Assembly: GCA_012798335.1 (NCBI GenBank)
Contig: JAAZNJ010000011.1
Span: 1 to 28,577 of the forward strand
Source of the DNA: Candidatus Woesearchaeota archaeon
Lineage (GTDB): Archaea; Nanobdellota; Nanobdellia; Pacearchaeales; GW2011-AR1
Direction: 5' to 3'
Length of the DNA: 28,577 bases
Shown here: positions 8,301 to 15,671 of the stretch, piece by piece
Numbering within the stretch: position 1 is the stretch's first letter
Layout: the number at the start of each line of letters is the position of its first letter
The notes under the pieces: generated by a model
What the model was told of the DNA's origin: nothing
Database searches by the model: none
What the model saw: only the letters and a program-made list of their open reading frames with translations
Made by a program: the position numbers and the translations under genes

Positions 8301-8811
8301 TTGCAAGAATCTCTCTTATCTCTGTAGGAAATAATCTTGTCTTTCCTAAATAAAAACTTGTTGGTTTTTCTAATTTTATTTTTTCATGAACAGCACCACA
8401 ATAAGGGCATTTTTTAGCATCTTTAGCTTTTTTTACTCTTTCACTGATTGAATATTTTTCTAATTCTTTTTCAGAAAGAAGTAATTTTCCGCATTCTCTA
8501 CAGAAGCATCTTAATCCTAATTCAATTAAAGGAACATACTCTAAATGAATTACCGGACGAGCTAAATCAATACTTCCAGGGTGGCCTAAACATTCTTTTA
8601 ATCTTCCTCCACAAGTTCTACATCTTACACCAGGATCTATAGCACCAAGTCTTAAATCCATTAAACCTCCGTCTACAGGATATCCATCAATATTATATAA
8701 TTCCGGTGTTACTATCTTTGCTGCTGAAATCTTTTTTATTTCTTCAGGACTTAAAAGTGAAAATTTTATTTCACTTACCTTTTTCTTTACTGCTTTTGTT
8801 TCAATTACCAT
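5314..8811 (-). CDS. rpo1: DNA-directed RNA polymerase subunit Rpo1, fused A' + A''
   Basis: This 1165-residue catalytic largest subunit is encoded as one chain. The first zinc site is C64, C67, C74, H77 (CRTCGGRLKECLGH). The second is near C104/C107 and C135/C138. The catalytic NADFDGDEMN loop, with the Mg-binding aspartates, is at about 435-444, with no intein. The A''-type bridge helix/trigger-loop region (GESIGLITAQSFGEPSTQMAL) begins near 820 and runs without a stop to the C-terminal clamp. In most archaea the gene is split just before this segment into rpo1N and rpo1C; here QFKYGDDGLEISKLHLKEE joins the parts directly. The total is somewhat shorter than typical fused archaeal Rpo1. It starts one base after the rpo2 stop (TAA-A-ATG). 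Confidence 0.97.
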   Translation of the reverse strand: MVIETKAVKKKVSEIKFSLLSPEEIKKISAAKIVTPELYNIDGYPVDGGLMDLRLGAIDPGVRCRTCGGRLKECLGHPGSIDLARPVIHLEYVPLIELGLRCFCRECGKLLLSEKELEKYSISERVKKAKDAKKCPYCGAVHEKIKLEKPTSFYLGKTRLFPTEIREILAKISDEELKKIGVNPSTARPEWAVLTMLLVPPVTIRPSIILESGERSEDDLTHKLSDIIRANQRLWENLNAGAPEVIIEDLWDLLQYHVTTFFDNNVAKIPPARHRSGQPLKTIMERIKGKEGRIRKNLAGKRVNYSARTVISPDPCIGINEIGIPYEIAKVVTVAEGVTDFNIEKLKQLIKNGKNYPGANYIIRPDGKRKKITPELTEEIINEITPGYKVERHLQDGDVVLFNRHPSLHRASLMAHFVKVLPGRTFRLHPAAAAPYNADFDGDEMNIHSPQTEEARAEARILLDVKKNLFSPKNGTNLVGCISDAITGNYLLSKKELTNKEASQLLYKIGIEKVFSKHNISGLEVFSSLLPKIDFSNNAVSIKDGELVKGKIDKTLFGSEEGELIRHLEKKIGLNKTFEIIREVFDLGIKYLSDQGITISIEDFDLSKEVISQGEEVIKKAERKTEEIIESYNQGTLERIPGKTYEESREIRILQTLNEVRTKIGEIVKENFPESNPVSPMILSGGGGNILNITQMASCVGQQALWGKRIDLGYEDRTLSFFNKGDLSPKARGFIKSSFIKGLRPEEFFFGAITGRDSLMDTALRTPKSGYLYRRLANALQDLRIEYDQTVRDSNNNIIQFKYGDDGLEISKLHLKEEISPGESIGLITAQSFGEPSTQMALNVFHFAGVHEMQITQGLPRLIEIFDARKKPSSPKMEIYLNKEYNNEDSARVFAEKIKEVKLKEIASEINLNLNSKTVEIKIDKNSLKQTHVSLKTVIERLNELGFKAKEKEESILINASESSFKEIYQLKEKLKKTIISGIKGIQQVLVAKRENDFVVITLGTNIKKMLELKEVNPEKIVSNDFYEMAENFGIEAARELIIEEINQVLNTQGLDINERHLKFVADAMTNTGLVKGVTRMGIISQKSSILARATFETPGKQFINATIKGSKDNLVSVIENIMLNQPVPVGTGLPGLLVKVIGPLTKKEENKKTADSDVVKEINE

Positions 8812-8812
8812 T

Positions 8813-11800
8813 TTATTCGTATTTATTCTTTAATCCAAAAGTGGTTTTAACATGTAATCCTTGTAATTCTTCAACCAACAATTTAAATGCATAAGACATT
8901 TCAACTGCTTCTATTTCTTCACTACCACAAATTGGACAAACAAGTTTATTTGATAAATTATCATCAATTGCGATACTTCCACATTTTGTACAGATTGGTA
9001 AAACAACTTTATCTGAATCATATCTCTCTTTTAATAATAAAGATGCTCCATGTGCTACTAACGCTTCTTGTTCCATTTCTCCTAATCTTAATGCTCCTCC
9101 TCTTGCTCTTCCTTCAACAGGCTGTCTTGTTAATAAAGCTACTTTACCTGAAGCTCTTCCATGTATTTTATTCCCAACCATATATTTTAATTTTTGATAA
9201 TATAAATTTCCAATAAACACTTTTATTTGCATTTTCTTTCCTGTTATCCCATTATACATTGTTTCTTTTCCATCATATCTAAATCCTAACTTTAATAATT
9301 GATTTTCAAGAGTATCTTTACTCTCTCCTGAAAAACAAGTTGCATCAACAATTTTACCTCTTAAACTTGCAACTTTTCCAGCAAGTAATTCTAATAAATA
9401 ACCAACTGTCATTCTGCTAGGTAAACCATGGGGATTAAATATTACATCAGGTCTTACTCCTCTTGAAGTAAATGGAATATCTTCTTGGGGAATTATTGCT
9501 CCAACAACTCCTTTTTGTCCATGAGATGTTGCGAATTTATCTCCTACTTCTGGAATTCTTTGATCTCTTGTTCTAACTTGAACAATTTTATTTCCTTCAG
9601 AATCTTCTGTAATAAAAACAGCATCTACTGTTCCTTTTTCTTCTTGTCTCATTGTTACACTAGATTCTTTCTTTGATTTTATTGAAATTTCTCTCGCTTC
9701 TGATAAAAATTTAGGTGGAGACATCTTACCAATAATTACTTCTCCTTCATTAACGTCTGCTTCAGGATAAATTATACCATCTCCCTCTAATAATCTGTAA
9801 CTCTCTTCTGTTCTATACCCTGAAGAATCTTTCTCAGGAATGACTATTTCATCTTTTAATCCTCCTGCATAATTCATTTCTAAAGCAGAATATGGTCTAA
9901 AATAAAAACTTCTTCCAACGCCTCTTTCAATACTTCCTTTATTTAAAACAAGAGCATCTTCCATATTATATCCTTCATATGACATTATTGCAACAACTAA
10001 ATTTTGTCCTGCAGGATAAGTCTTTAAGGTATCATAAACAAAACTTCTTACTAATGGTTTTTGAGCATATTGTAATATTGAAACATCAGTATCCAATCTA
10101 CATAAATAATTTGCTGAATAAACCCCTAATGACTGTTTTTGTGTTTTACTTCCTCTATTTAATCTTGAACTCTGATCATGATTCCCATAAGGAACTAAAC
10201 TTGTAACTGCGCCGAAGATATCAATACTATCTATTTCTAAATGGGTATGTTCTGGTTTCAATTCTTCTTCATACAAACAAACAAGTGCATTTTCTTCTTC
10301 TGCAGCATCAATATATTCAATTATACCTTGAGATATTAAATCTTCCCAATTTATTTCATTATTTCTTAGTTTATCTAGATGTTCTTTTTTTAATCTTGAA
10401 ACTCCATTATCTACAATAATCAAAGGTCTCAATACTCTTCCAGATTCTGTAGAGATATTTATCATCTCAAATTTTTCATTATCTCTTATACTCATTTGTA
10501 CAGGGAAAATTCCTTTTCTTCTTTTTTCTCTTAATAAAGAAACAAATTCTTTTCTATTATCAACTGTTCCAATAAAAATTCCATTAAAATGAACATCATA
10601 CTTTCCATCTTCTTTTAATCCTAATTCTTGTAGCTCTTTAAGAAATTTTTTGTTGTCTAATTCAACCCTTGTTGAAATTTTACTTAATAATGCTAAATTT
10701 TTTCTTAATCCAATTTCAGTTCCTTCAGGAGTTTCAATTGGACAAAATCTGCCATAATGAGTTGGGTGTAATGTTCTTGCTAAGAAATTTTCTTGGTCAG
10801 AATCTAACATACTTGATACTCTTTGTAATTGAGAAATCATAGCTAAATAATTATTTTTATCCATATTCTGTGTTACTCCTGATCTTTCCCCTGTCCAACT
10901 ACCTGTTGCAATTGCAGACTCAATTCTATGAGAGAATAATGTAGATTTTCCAACAACTTTCAAAGAAATGTATCTTTTTCTCTTTGAAGATTTTTGTATT
11001 GAATATTGGATATCCCTTATTAAAATTCCAAGATTTACTCTAAAAAGATTCATAAGTAAATCTCCTGAAAGTCTTACTCTCTTATTTGAATAATGATCTT
11101 TATCTGTTCTTATAGAAGGATTCTCTTTGGCAATTAAAAATTGTTTAATCAATTTACAAATTGTTATAGCTTTTTCTATTCTATGTTCTTTATCTTGTCC
11201 AACATGAGGTAATAAATAAGAATCAATTCTTTGTTTTACCCTATCTAAAATTTCTTTTCTTGTTCCTTGCAATCCTGTTCTCTCTGCTATTGCGATCATT
11301 GCTTCTTCTTTATCAGCAATATTTGCAAATTCATATAGATTTATAAGAACACTATCTGCTTCCTTTCCAATATATTTTGCTATTTCTGATTCTTTAATTA
11401 AACCTAATGCTTTTAAAATAATTACTGCAGGAATATCTTTAAATCTACTAAAAGAAACATTAATCATTCCATCTTTCCCCTCAGAGATAGTGATAGGGAT
11501 TCTATATGCTCCTCTTAATGAAAAGAGTCTTAATGTTAATTGTCCTTTGCTATTATCTTCTATAAAAGGTTGGTTTTCTGCTAAATCTTCAGCCATAATC
11601 ATAACTCTTTCATTTCCATTAATAATGAAATAACCCCCTGCATCTAAAGGGTCATTATATGTTTCAATTAACTGTTCTTTAGTCATCCCATAAGTATTAC
11701 ATGCTTTACTCTTAACCATGATAGGCATTCTTCCTATTTCAACTACATCTGAATCAACTTCGTCTCCTCTTTTTATTGTTATTTCTAAGTTTATTGGGGC

Positions 11801-12064
11801 AGAATAAGTCAGATCTCTCAATCTTGCTTCGTATGGATAAATTATAGAAGAACTACCATCAGCTTCTATTATTCTTGGTTTTCCAACACTTATCTTTCCT
11901 AGTTTTATTTCTACATCCTCGTTGTCTAATGTTCCTGAAATATCATCTACAACTTCTTGTAATCTGTACTCTATAAATTCATTAAAAGAAGTTAGGTTAG
12001 ATTCTACAAGAGAATGATTTTCAAGATACTTTTTAATTATTAAATGTTCATTATTTTGTTCCAT
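8813..12064 (-). CDS. rpo2: DNA-directed RNA polymerase subunit Rpo2 (unsplit B)
   Basis: This second-largest RNA polymerase subunit is 1083 residues from the chosen ATG at 12064. B'' and B' are in one chain, as in Thermoproteota and many DPANN and unlike methanogens. Landmarks include GRFCPIETPEGTEIGL near 440, GYNMEDALVLNKGSIERG near 700, GDKFATSHGQKGVVG near 845, GRARGGALRLGEMEQEALVAHG near 1000, and a C-terminal zinc ribbon CTKC...CPIC. A longer reading starts at TTG 12076 and overlaps rpo5, but the ATG at 12064 sits one base after the rpo5 stop in a TAA-A-ATG context shared with other genes here, so I prefer it. It is probably co-transcribed with rpo5 and rpo1. Confidence 0.97.
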   Translation of the reverse strand: MEQNNEHLIIKKYLENHSLVESNLTSFNEFIEYRLQEVVDDISGTLDNEDVEIKLGKISVGKPRIIEADGSSSIIYPYEARLRDLTYSAPINLEITIKRGDEVDSDVVEIGRMPIMVKSKACNTYGMTKEQLIETYNDPLDAGGYFIINGNERVMIMAEDLAENQPFIEDNSKGQLTLRLFSLRGAYRIPITISEGKDGMINVSFSRFKDIPAVIILKALGLIKESEIAKYIGKEADSVLINLYEFANIADKEEAMIAIAERTGLQGTRKEILDRVKQRIDSYLLPHVGQDKEHRIEKAITICKLIKQFLIAKENPSIRTDKDHYSNKRVRLSGDLLMNLFRVNLGILIRDIQYSIQKSSKRKRYISLKVVGKSTLFSHRIESAIATGSWTGERSGVTQNMDKNNYLAMISQLQRVSSMLDSDQENFLARTLHPTHYGRFCPIETPEGTEIGLRKNLALLSKISTRVELDNKKFLKELQELGLKEDGKYDVHFNGIFIGTVDNRKEFVSLLREKRRKGIFPVQMSIRDNEKFEMINISTESGRVLRPLIIVDNGVSRLKKEHLDKLRNNEINWEDLISQGIIEYIDAAEEENALVCLYEEELKPEHTHLEIDSIDIFGAVTSLVPYGNHDQSSRLNRGSKTQKQSLGVYSANYLCRLDTDVSILQYAQKPLVRSFVYDTLKTYPAGQNLVVAIMSYEGYNMEDALVLNKGSIERGVGRSFYFRPYSALEMNYAGGLKDEIVIPEKDSSGYRTEESYRLLEGDGIIYPEADVNEGEVIIGKMSPPKFLSEAREISIKSKKESSVTMRQEEKGTVDAVFITEDSEGNKIVQVRTRDQRIPEVGDKFATSHGQKGVVGAIIPQEDIPFTSRGVRPDVIFNPHGLPSRMTVGYLLELLAGKVASLRGKIVDATCFSGESKDTLENQLLKLGFRYDGKETMYNGITGKKMQIKVFIGNLYYQKLKYMVGNKIHGRASGKVALLTRQPVEGRARGGALRLGEMEQEALVAHGASLLLKERYDSDKVVLPICTKCGSIAIDDNLSNKLVCPICGSEEIEAVEMSYAFKLLVEELQGLHVKTTFGLKNKYE

Positions 12065-12065
12065 T

Positions 12066-12260
12066 TTAAACAACAACTCTGTAATAAACTCCTGATTTTC
12101 TTTCTATTTTGATTATATCCCCAACATTACAACCTTCAGGCAAAGCAGGGTCATTTGATAAAATTTTTGGTAATTGAGATTTAGAAACATTAAGCTTTTT
12201 AAGAAGTTCTTCAGATTCCTTTTCATTTAGTTTAATATGTTTTGGTTGAAGAATATGCAT
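12066..12260 (-). CDS. rpo5: DNA-directed RNA polymerase subunit Rpo5 (RpoH)
   Basis: This 64-residue protein matches the archaeal Rpo5/eukaryotic RPB5 C-terminal domain. It shows the PKHIKLNEKESEELLKKLNVSKSQLPKI segment, DPALPEGCNVGDIIKIERKS, and a terminal YYRVVV. It stabilises the lower jaw of RNA polymerase. It is first in the rpo5-rpo2-rpo1-nusA order on the minus strand, the classical archaeal arrangement. Its stop is one base from the rpo2 ATG. A TATA-like AAATATAAAT (minus) at 12277-12286 lies close upstream, and a second BRE/TATA-like AAAGGTTTTTAAAC lies at 12347-12360. Confidence 0.94.
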   Translation of the reverse strand: MHILQPKHIKLNEKESEELLKKLNVSKSQLPKILSNDPALPEGCNVGDIIKIERKSGVYYRVVV

Positions 12261-12276
12261 TTTGTCGAATGGAATA

Positions 12277-12286
12277 ATTTATATTT
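12277..12286 (-). promoter_or_regulatory. TATA-like element for the rpo operon
   Basis: The minus strand reads GAGG followed by AAATATAAAT, centred about 21 nt before the rpo5 ATG, slightly short for a leaderless start. A second candidate, AAAGGTTTTTAAAC at 12347-12360 on the same strand, would give a leader of about 65 nt. I cannot decide between them. Confidence 0.35.
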
Positions 12287-12397
12287 CCTCAATTTTAAAG
12301 GGCTTTTCTTTAATAACTCAGGAATAATAAAAGATAGCAAAAATTAGTTTAAAAACCTTTTGGTGTACTTTTTCTTCTATCTTTTCTCTTTTTTAAT

Positions 12398-12862
12398 TCA
12401 CTCTTTAATTTCAACTATTTCTCCTTTTGTTATATCTAAAATATCTTTTAAACTTATTTCAAAAACAGAATTTGGATTGCCTGCAGCACAGAATATTGAG
12501 TTAAATTCAAGTAAATCTTTATCAATAAATACTTTTAATTTTTCTTTATGCCCAAATGGAGGGATTCCTCCGATTGCATATCCTGTTCTTTTTTTTATTT
12601 CTTCTCCTGTTACTTTGATTAATTTTTCATTAAGAATTTTTTCTAATTTTTCTTCATCTATCCTATTTTTTCCTGAAGCAATCACTAAAATTAGATTAGA
12701 AGATTCTGTTTTAAAAATAATAGATTTTCCTATCTTAGATATATTTACCCCCAATTGATTTGCAGCATCTTGTGAGGTTTTTGTGCTTTCTTTAAATTTT
12801 ATTATTTTAGAATAAACCTTATTTTCTAATAAGATATTTTCAAAATTCTCAGAGTAACTCAT
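12398..12862 (-). CDS. YbaK/ProX-type aminoacyl-tRNA deacylase
   Basis: This 154-residue single-domain protein belongs to the YbaK/EbsC/ProXp trans-editing family, which hydrolyses mischarged aminoacyl-tRNA (classically Cys-tRNA(Pro) or Ala-tRNA(Pro)). Visible family features are K46 in the IGKSIIFK strand, LVIASGKNRIDEEKL (59-73), the TGYAIGGIPPFGH signature (93-105), and the AAGN turn near 126-129. The amino-acid specificity cannot be read reliably from sequence. The ATG at 12862 has the TAAA-ATG context seen before several genes here. A tRNA-Lys gene ends 17 bp upstream on the same strand, so the two may share a transcript. Confidence 0.88.
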   Translation of the reverse strand: MSYSENFENILLENKVYSKIIKFKESTKTSQDAANQLGVNISKIGKSIIFKTESSNLILVIASGKNRIDEEKLEKILNEKLIKVTGEEIKKRTGYAIGGIPPFGHKEKLKVFIDKDLLEFNSIFCAAGNPNSVFEISLKDILDITKGEIVEIKE

Positions 12863-12879
12863 TTTAATAAAAATAAAAT

Positions 12880-12953
12880 GGCCCCGAGGGGATTTGAACC
12901 CCCGACACCTGGATTAAAAGTCCAGTGCTCTGACCAGACTGAGCTACGGAGCC
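12880..12953 (-). tRNA. tRNA-Lys (anticodon UUU)
   Basis: The 74-nt minus-strand sequence folds as a full cloverleaf. The acceptor stem is GGCTCCG/CGGGGCC (one G-U pair), the D-arm GCTC...GAGC, the anticodon stem CTGGA/TCCAG with loop CTTTTAA (anticodon TTT), and the T-arm GGGGG-TTCAAAT-CCCCT. CCA is not encoded and no intron is present. A TATA-like TTTTTAAATG lies about 30-38 nt upstream (plus 12981-12990). The gene directly precedes the YbaK deacylase on the same strand. Confidence 0.96.
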
Positions 12954-13098
12954 TTTTTAATAATTTCATTAAATATTTTACATTTAAAAAGTATTTGATT
13001 TCACTTTTTAAATCTTTTAATGCAACAAAGAAACAATAAAAATTAAAATTTTGAATAAATCAATTAATCTAATGAAGGTTACTAAAACAGATTAAGAG

Positions 13099-13428
13099 TT
13101 AAATTATAAATCTCTTTAATCTTTCTTCAATCTCTTCAAAAGTTTTTTCTCCAGAGAATTTATCTAAAATTCTTCCATCTTTTATTAAAACAAAACTTGG
13201 CGTTCTTTGAATTTCTAATTTTTTTATTAAATCCTTATTATTTTCAAGATACATTTTCACAAATTTTATTTTTTCATTAAATTCAGAAAACAAATCTTCT
13301 ATTATTGGTTCCATTACTAAAGAAGACATGCAATCCTCGGAAAAAAAATTTAAAAAAACAAAACCCTCTTTATAAAAAATTTCAAATTCTTTTTCATTAA
13401 TCTCTTGAATTGAAAAACATTCTTTCAT
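13099..13428 (-). CDS. Thioredoxin-fold protein with a single active-site cysteine
   Basis: This 109-residue protein has the thioredoxin layout: a strand GFVFLNFFS, the active-site region EDCMSS (C33-M-S-S36), a helix, the KIKFVKMYLE strand, the cis-proline turn RTPSF (P77), and a C-terminal LIKDGRILDKFSGEKTFEEIEE helix. The second Cys of CxxC is replaced by Ser, so it cannot cycle as a dithiol thioredoxin; a monothiol, holdase or binding role is likelier. I chose the ATG at 13428 because upstream codons add only a basic, unconserved extension to 13482. It lies 61 bp downstream of the ThyX-like gene at the end of the deoxynucleotide cassette, which hints at a redox partner role. Confidence 0.72.
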   Translation of the reverse strand: MKECFSIQEINEKEFEIFYKEGFVFLNFFSEDCMSSLVMEPIIEDLFSEFNEKIKFVKMYLENNKDLIKKLEIQRTPSFVLIKDGRILDKFSGEKTFEEIEERLKRFII

Positions 13429-13489
13429 CTTAAAACTATATCTCTTTGTGTAACGGTATATGTTATATCTTTTAGATAACAAGACCTAT

Positions 13490-15097
13490 TTAAATTTTAC
13501 TTCTAATTTCTGATTCTCTTTTATTCCAAATAGATTTATGTGTCTCTTCATTATAGTTTGGACTAACTTGTCTAACATCACCACAACATTTTTTATAATC
13601 TCCTTCTAAACAAAAACCAACATAATTACATTTGGGAACAACCAATTTTTTTATTGATTCTGAGACTCTATTATCTCTTTTTACTAAATCTGTCTCTTTT
13701 TTTGTTATGAAATACATTTCTGGTTCAACTGTCCCTCTACAAGTTCTTAAAGAATTATATCCTAATGTCAAATTAAAAAAATCAAAATTTTTTATTATAG
13801 GAAATTTTATTCCTCTCGGAATTATTGATATTGCATCACTCTCTTTTACCCCTTTTTTTAATAGTTCTCTATAAACTATTAAAGAATCAAAAAATCTTTC
13901 TTCCCATATCTCAAAGTTTTCTTTGTTATTTTCTACAGAGCTTGGAATAGAAATAAACCTTTTTAATGTTTCAACTTCTTCTTCAAAACCAGAAGATATT
14001 TCTTTATCATGTATATAATTATCTAAGGATTTTTCTATTGCATTATAAATAGACGACGCATTTTGATTAAGTGTTCTATGTCTTTTTACTTCGCCCCAAA
14101 CTCTCCAGGGAGTATTAGTTATAAAAGAAATTTTTATTGAATTATTATAATCAGAAACAATTTCAAATAATTCATTTAAGGATTCTTGCCAATTTTTTTT
14201 AGACCTTTTTTTTAGATAATTTTCTATCCTTCTATCTCTAAGTTTAGATGAAGAATCAAAAACAGTTAATAATCTAGGACTTATTTCTGTATATTCTTTA
14301 ATATTTTCAAATATCTCTTCACTTTCTGTTATTCTATGATGAAATATTTCGGGATTAGGATTTGTTGTTCTTGGAGCATTTTTTCTTGATTCATAAACAA
14401 CACCCATCCCATTTTGATGAACAATTTTTTCTAATTGATTTATTATTTCTATCCCTTCTAAAGGAATATCTTCTTTATTATTTTCAGCTAATCTTGAAAA
14501 ATAAACAAGAGTTTCTAAAGGAATATATAAAAAACCTCCACCACTATGTCCGTATTGGACTATCTTACTTGCTTCTTGTTTTGGAACATTATTCTTTTGT
14601 AATAATTCATAAGCTTCTATATTTTTTTCAGAGGCATCTAAATATAATTCTAAAGATTTTCCTCCTTTATCTGCAATCCCTTTAGGAACAACTATCTCTT
14701 CTTTTGAAATTGGTATTCTTCTTCCAGAGGGCATTAATGCACTTATATATGTTGCACCTGTAAAAATTGAATCCACAAGTTTTGAACTATCTCCTTCTAT
14801 AACAACCCAAAAACCAGTAGAAGTTGATAAAGAAGAATGGCCTGCTCCTGCTGATTTGATTATGGAATTATTCCTTTTTTTCTCAAAATCAATATCTTCT
14901 TTTTTTAAGTCAATTACTTCATCTATAAAATTTACTCCTTTAAAGGTGACTCCTGCTGCACCATAAACTAAATCATCAGGAGTTAAAGTAGTCTCTTTTT
15001 TATTTTCTTCATTGATAATTTTTAATGTTGGTCCATAAGAAAGAAAGTTAATTTTAGGATCAATCACTCTTATCTTTTTATCTTGAAGATTAACCAT
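13490..15097 (-). CDS. thyX: Double-length ThyX-like flavin-dependent thymidylate synthase
   Basis: This 535-residue protein is about twice the usual ThyX length (about 220-250). The C-terminal half carries a ThyX-like signature, RHRTLNQNASS, at 339-349, preceded by NTPWRVWGEVK. It then has YRELLKKGV and a region like the ThyX substrate-binding helix (NLTLGYNSLRTCRGTVEPEM). The N-terminal half has a GHSSLSTSTGFWVVIEGDS segment (87-105) like the ThyX GHxS strand/helix, but its RHR position reads FTGATYISALMPSGRR. The C-terminus has a Cys cluster, CNYVGFC...KKCC. ThyX makes dTMP from dUMP with FAD and methylenetetrahydrofolate. Adjacent dut and nrdJ support this function. The start is the ATG at 15097; a TTG at 15100 is less likely. 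It lies 84 bp after dut. Confidence 0.75.
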   Translation of the reverse strand: MVNLQDKKIRVIDPKINFLSYGPTLKIINEENKKETTLTPDDLVYGAAGVTFKGVNFIDEVIDLKKEDIDFEKKRNNSIIKSAGAGHSSLSTSTGFWVVIEGDSSKLVDSIFTGATYISALMPSGRRIPISKEEIVVPKGIADKGGKSLELYLDASEKNIEAYELLQKNNVPKQEASKIVQYGHSGGGFLYIPLETLVYFSRLAENNKEDIPLEGIEIINQLEKIVHQNGMGVVYESRKNAPRTTNPNPEIFHHRITESEEIFENIKEYTEISPRLLTVFDSSSKLRDRRIENYLKKRSKKNWQESLNELFEIVSDYNNSIKISFITNTPWRVWGEVKRHRTLNQNASSIYNAIEKSLDNYIHDKEISSGFEEEVETLKRFISIPSSVENNKENFEIWEERFFDSLIVYRELLKKGVKESDAISIIPRGIKFPIIKNFDFFNLTLGYNSLRTCRGTVEPEMYFITKKETDLVKRDNRVSESIKKLVVPKCNYVGFCLEGDYKKCCGDVRQVSPNYNEETHKSIWNKRESEIRSKI

Positions 15098-15181
15098 CAA
15101 AAATAAAGATTTTTTTTCTTTTTAAATATAAATTAATTTAAAAACATATATTCAAAAATATGAATTAAAATATAAGACTAA

Positions 15182-15610
15182 TCAAAATTTTCCTGTACTA
15201 CCAAATCCCTTCTCTCCTCTTTGAGTTTCTGAAAGTTGATTAACTTCAACAACTTTTGCTGTTTCAATTGGTTGAATCAATAATTGTGCAATTTTTTGAT
15301 ATTTTTTTATTTCATAATCTTTGTTAGTTAAATTAATTAAGATAACTTTATATTCCCCTCTATAAGTATGTTCAATGACACCACCCATTGTTTTGATTCC
15401 TTCATTTGCAATACCGCTTTTATCCCATATTAAAGCAACATATCCTTCAGGAATTTCCATTGATAGACCTGTAGAAATTAATCTTTTCTCCATTGGTTTT
15501 AAAACAAAATTTTCTTCAACAGAAAACAAATCCATACCAGCATCGCCAATATGTGAATATTTTGGAATAATTGCATCATCTCTTAATTTTTTTACTTTTA
15601 TTTGAATCAT
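15182..15610 (-). CDS. dut: dUTP diphosphatase (trimeric dUTPase)
   Basis: This 142-residue trimeric-type dUTPase converts dUTP to dUMP and PPi. It keeps uracil out of DNA and supplies the ThyX substrate. Motif I is GDAGMDLFS (22-30), motif II is WDKSGIA (62-68), motif III is GGVIEHTYRGE (76-86), motif IV is KIAQLLIQP (106-114), and motif V is RGEKGFGSTG (131-140), which closes over the nucleotide. Motif III has Glu80 where most dUTPases have the catalytic Asp (GVIDxxYRGE). The ATG at 15610 has the TAAA-ATG context. It lies 61 bp after nrdJ and 84 bp before the ThyX-like gene, all on the minus strand. Confidence 0.93.
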   Translation of the reverse strand: MIQIKVKKLRDDAIIPKYSHIGDAGMDLFSVEENFVLKPMEKRLISTGLSMEIPEGYVALIWDKSGIANEGIKTMGGVIEHTYRGEYKVILINLTNKDYEIKKYQKIAQLLIQPIETAKVVEVNQLSETQRGEKGFGSTGKF

Positions 15611-15671
15611 TTTAATTTATGATTATATAATAAATCATCTGGTTAACAGATTGTATATTCAAAAAATAAAA

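Noticed and set aside
2140..10206. Numerous plus-strand frames antisense to EF-2, Rpo1 and Rpo2
   Set aside because: All are shadows of long, clearly identified genes; their translations are low-complexity and Leu/Ile/Phe-rich.
12065..12076. Upstream TTG start for rpo2 overlapping rpo5 (adds MLFK)
   Set aside because: The ATG at 12064 is in the recurrent TAA-A-ATG junction and gives the normal N-terminus; the TTG lies inside the rpo5 coding sequence.
12360..12758. 132-residue plus-strand frame antisense to ybaK
   Set aside because: It mirrors the YbaK gene, which has clear family motifs.
13429..13482. 18-residue basic extension of the thioredoxin-fold protein
   Set aside because: The extension is unlike the fold and the ATG at 13428 begins exactly at the expected first strand/helix.
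15098..15100. TTG start for the ThyX-like gene
   Set aside because: It adds one residue only and an ATG follows at once.
15641..15656. NrdR-box-like sequence upstream of dut (around GGTTAACAGATTGTAT)
   Set aside because: It matches only about 7 of 10 core positions and no partner dyad lies 31 bp to either side.
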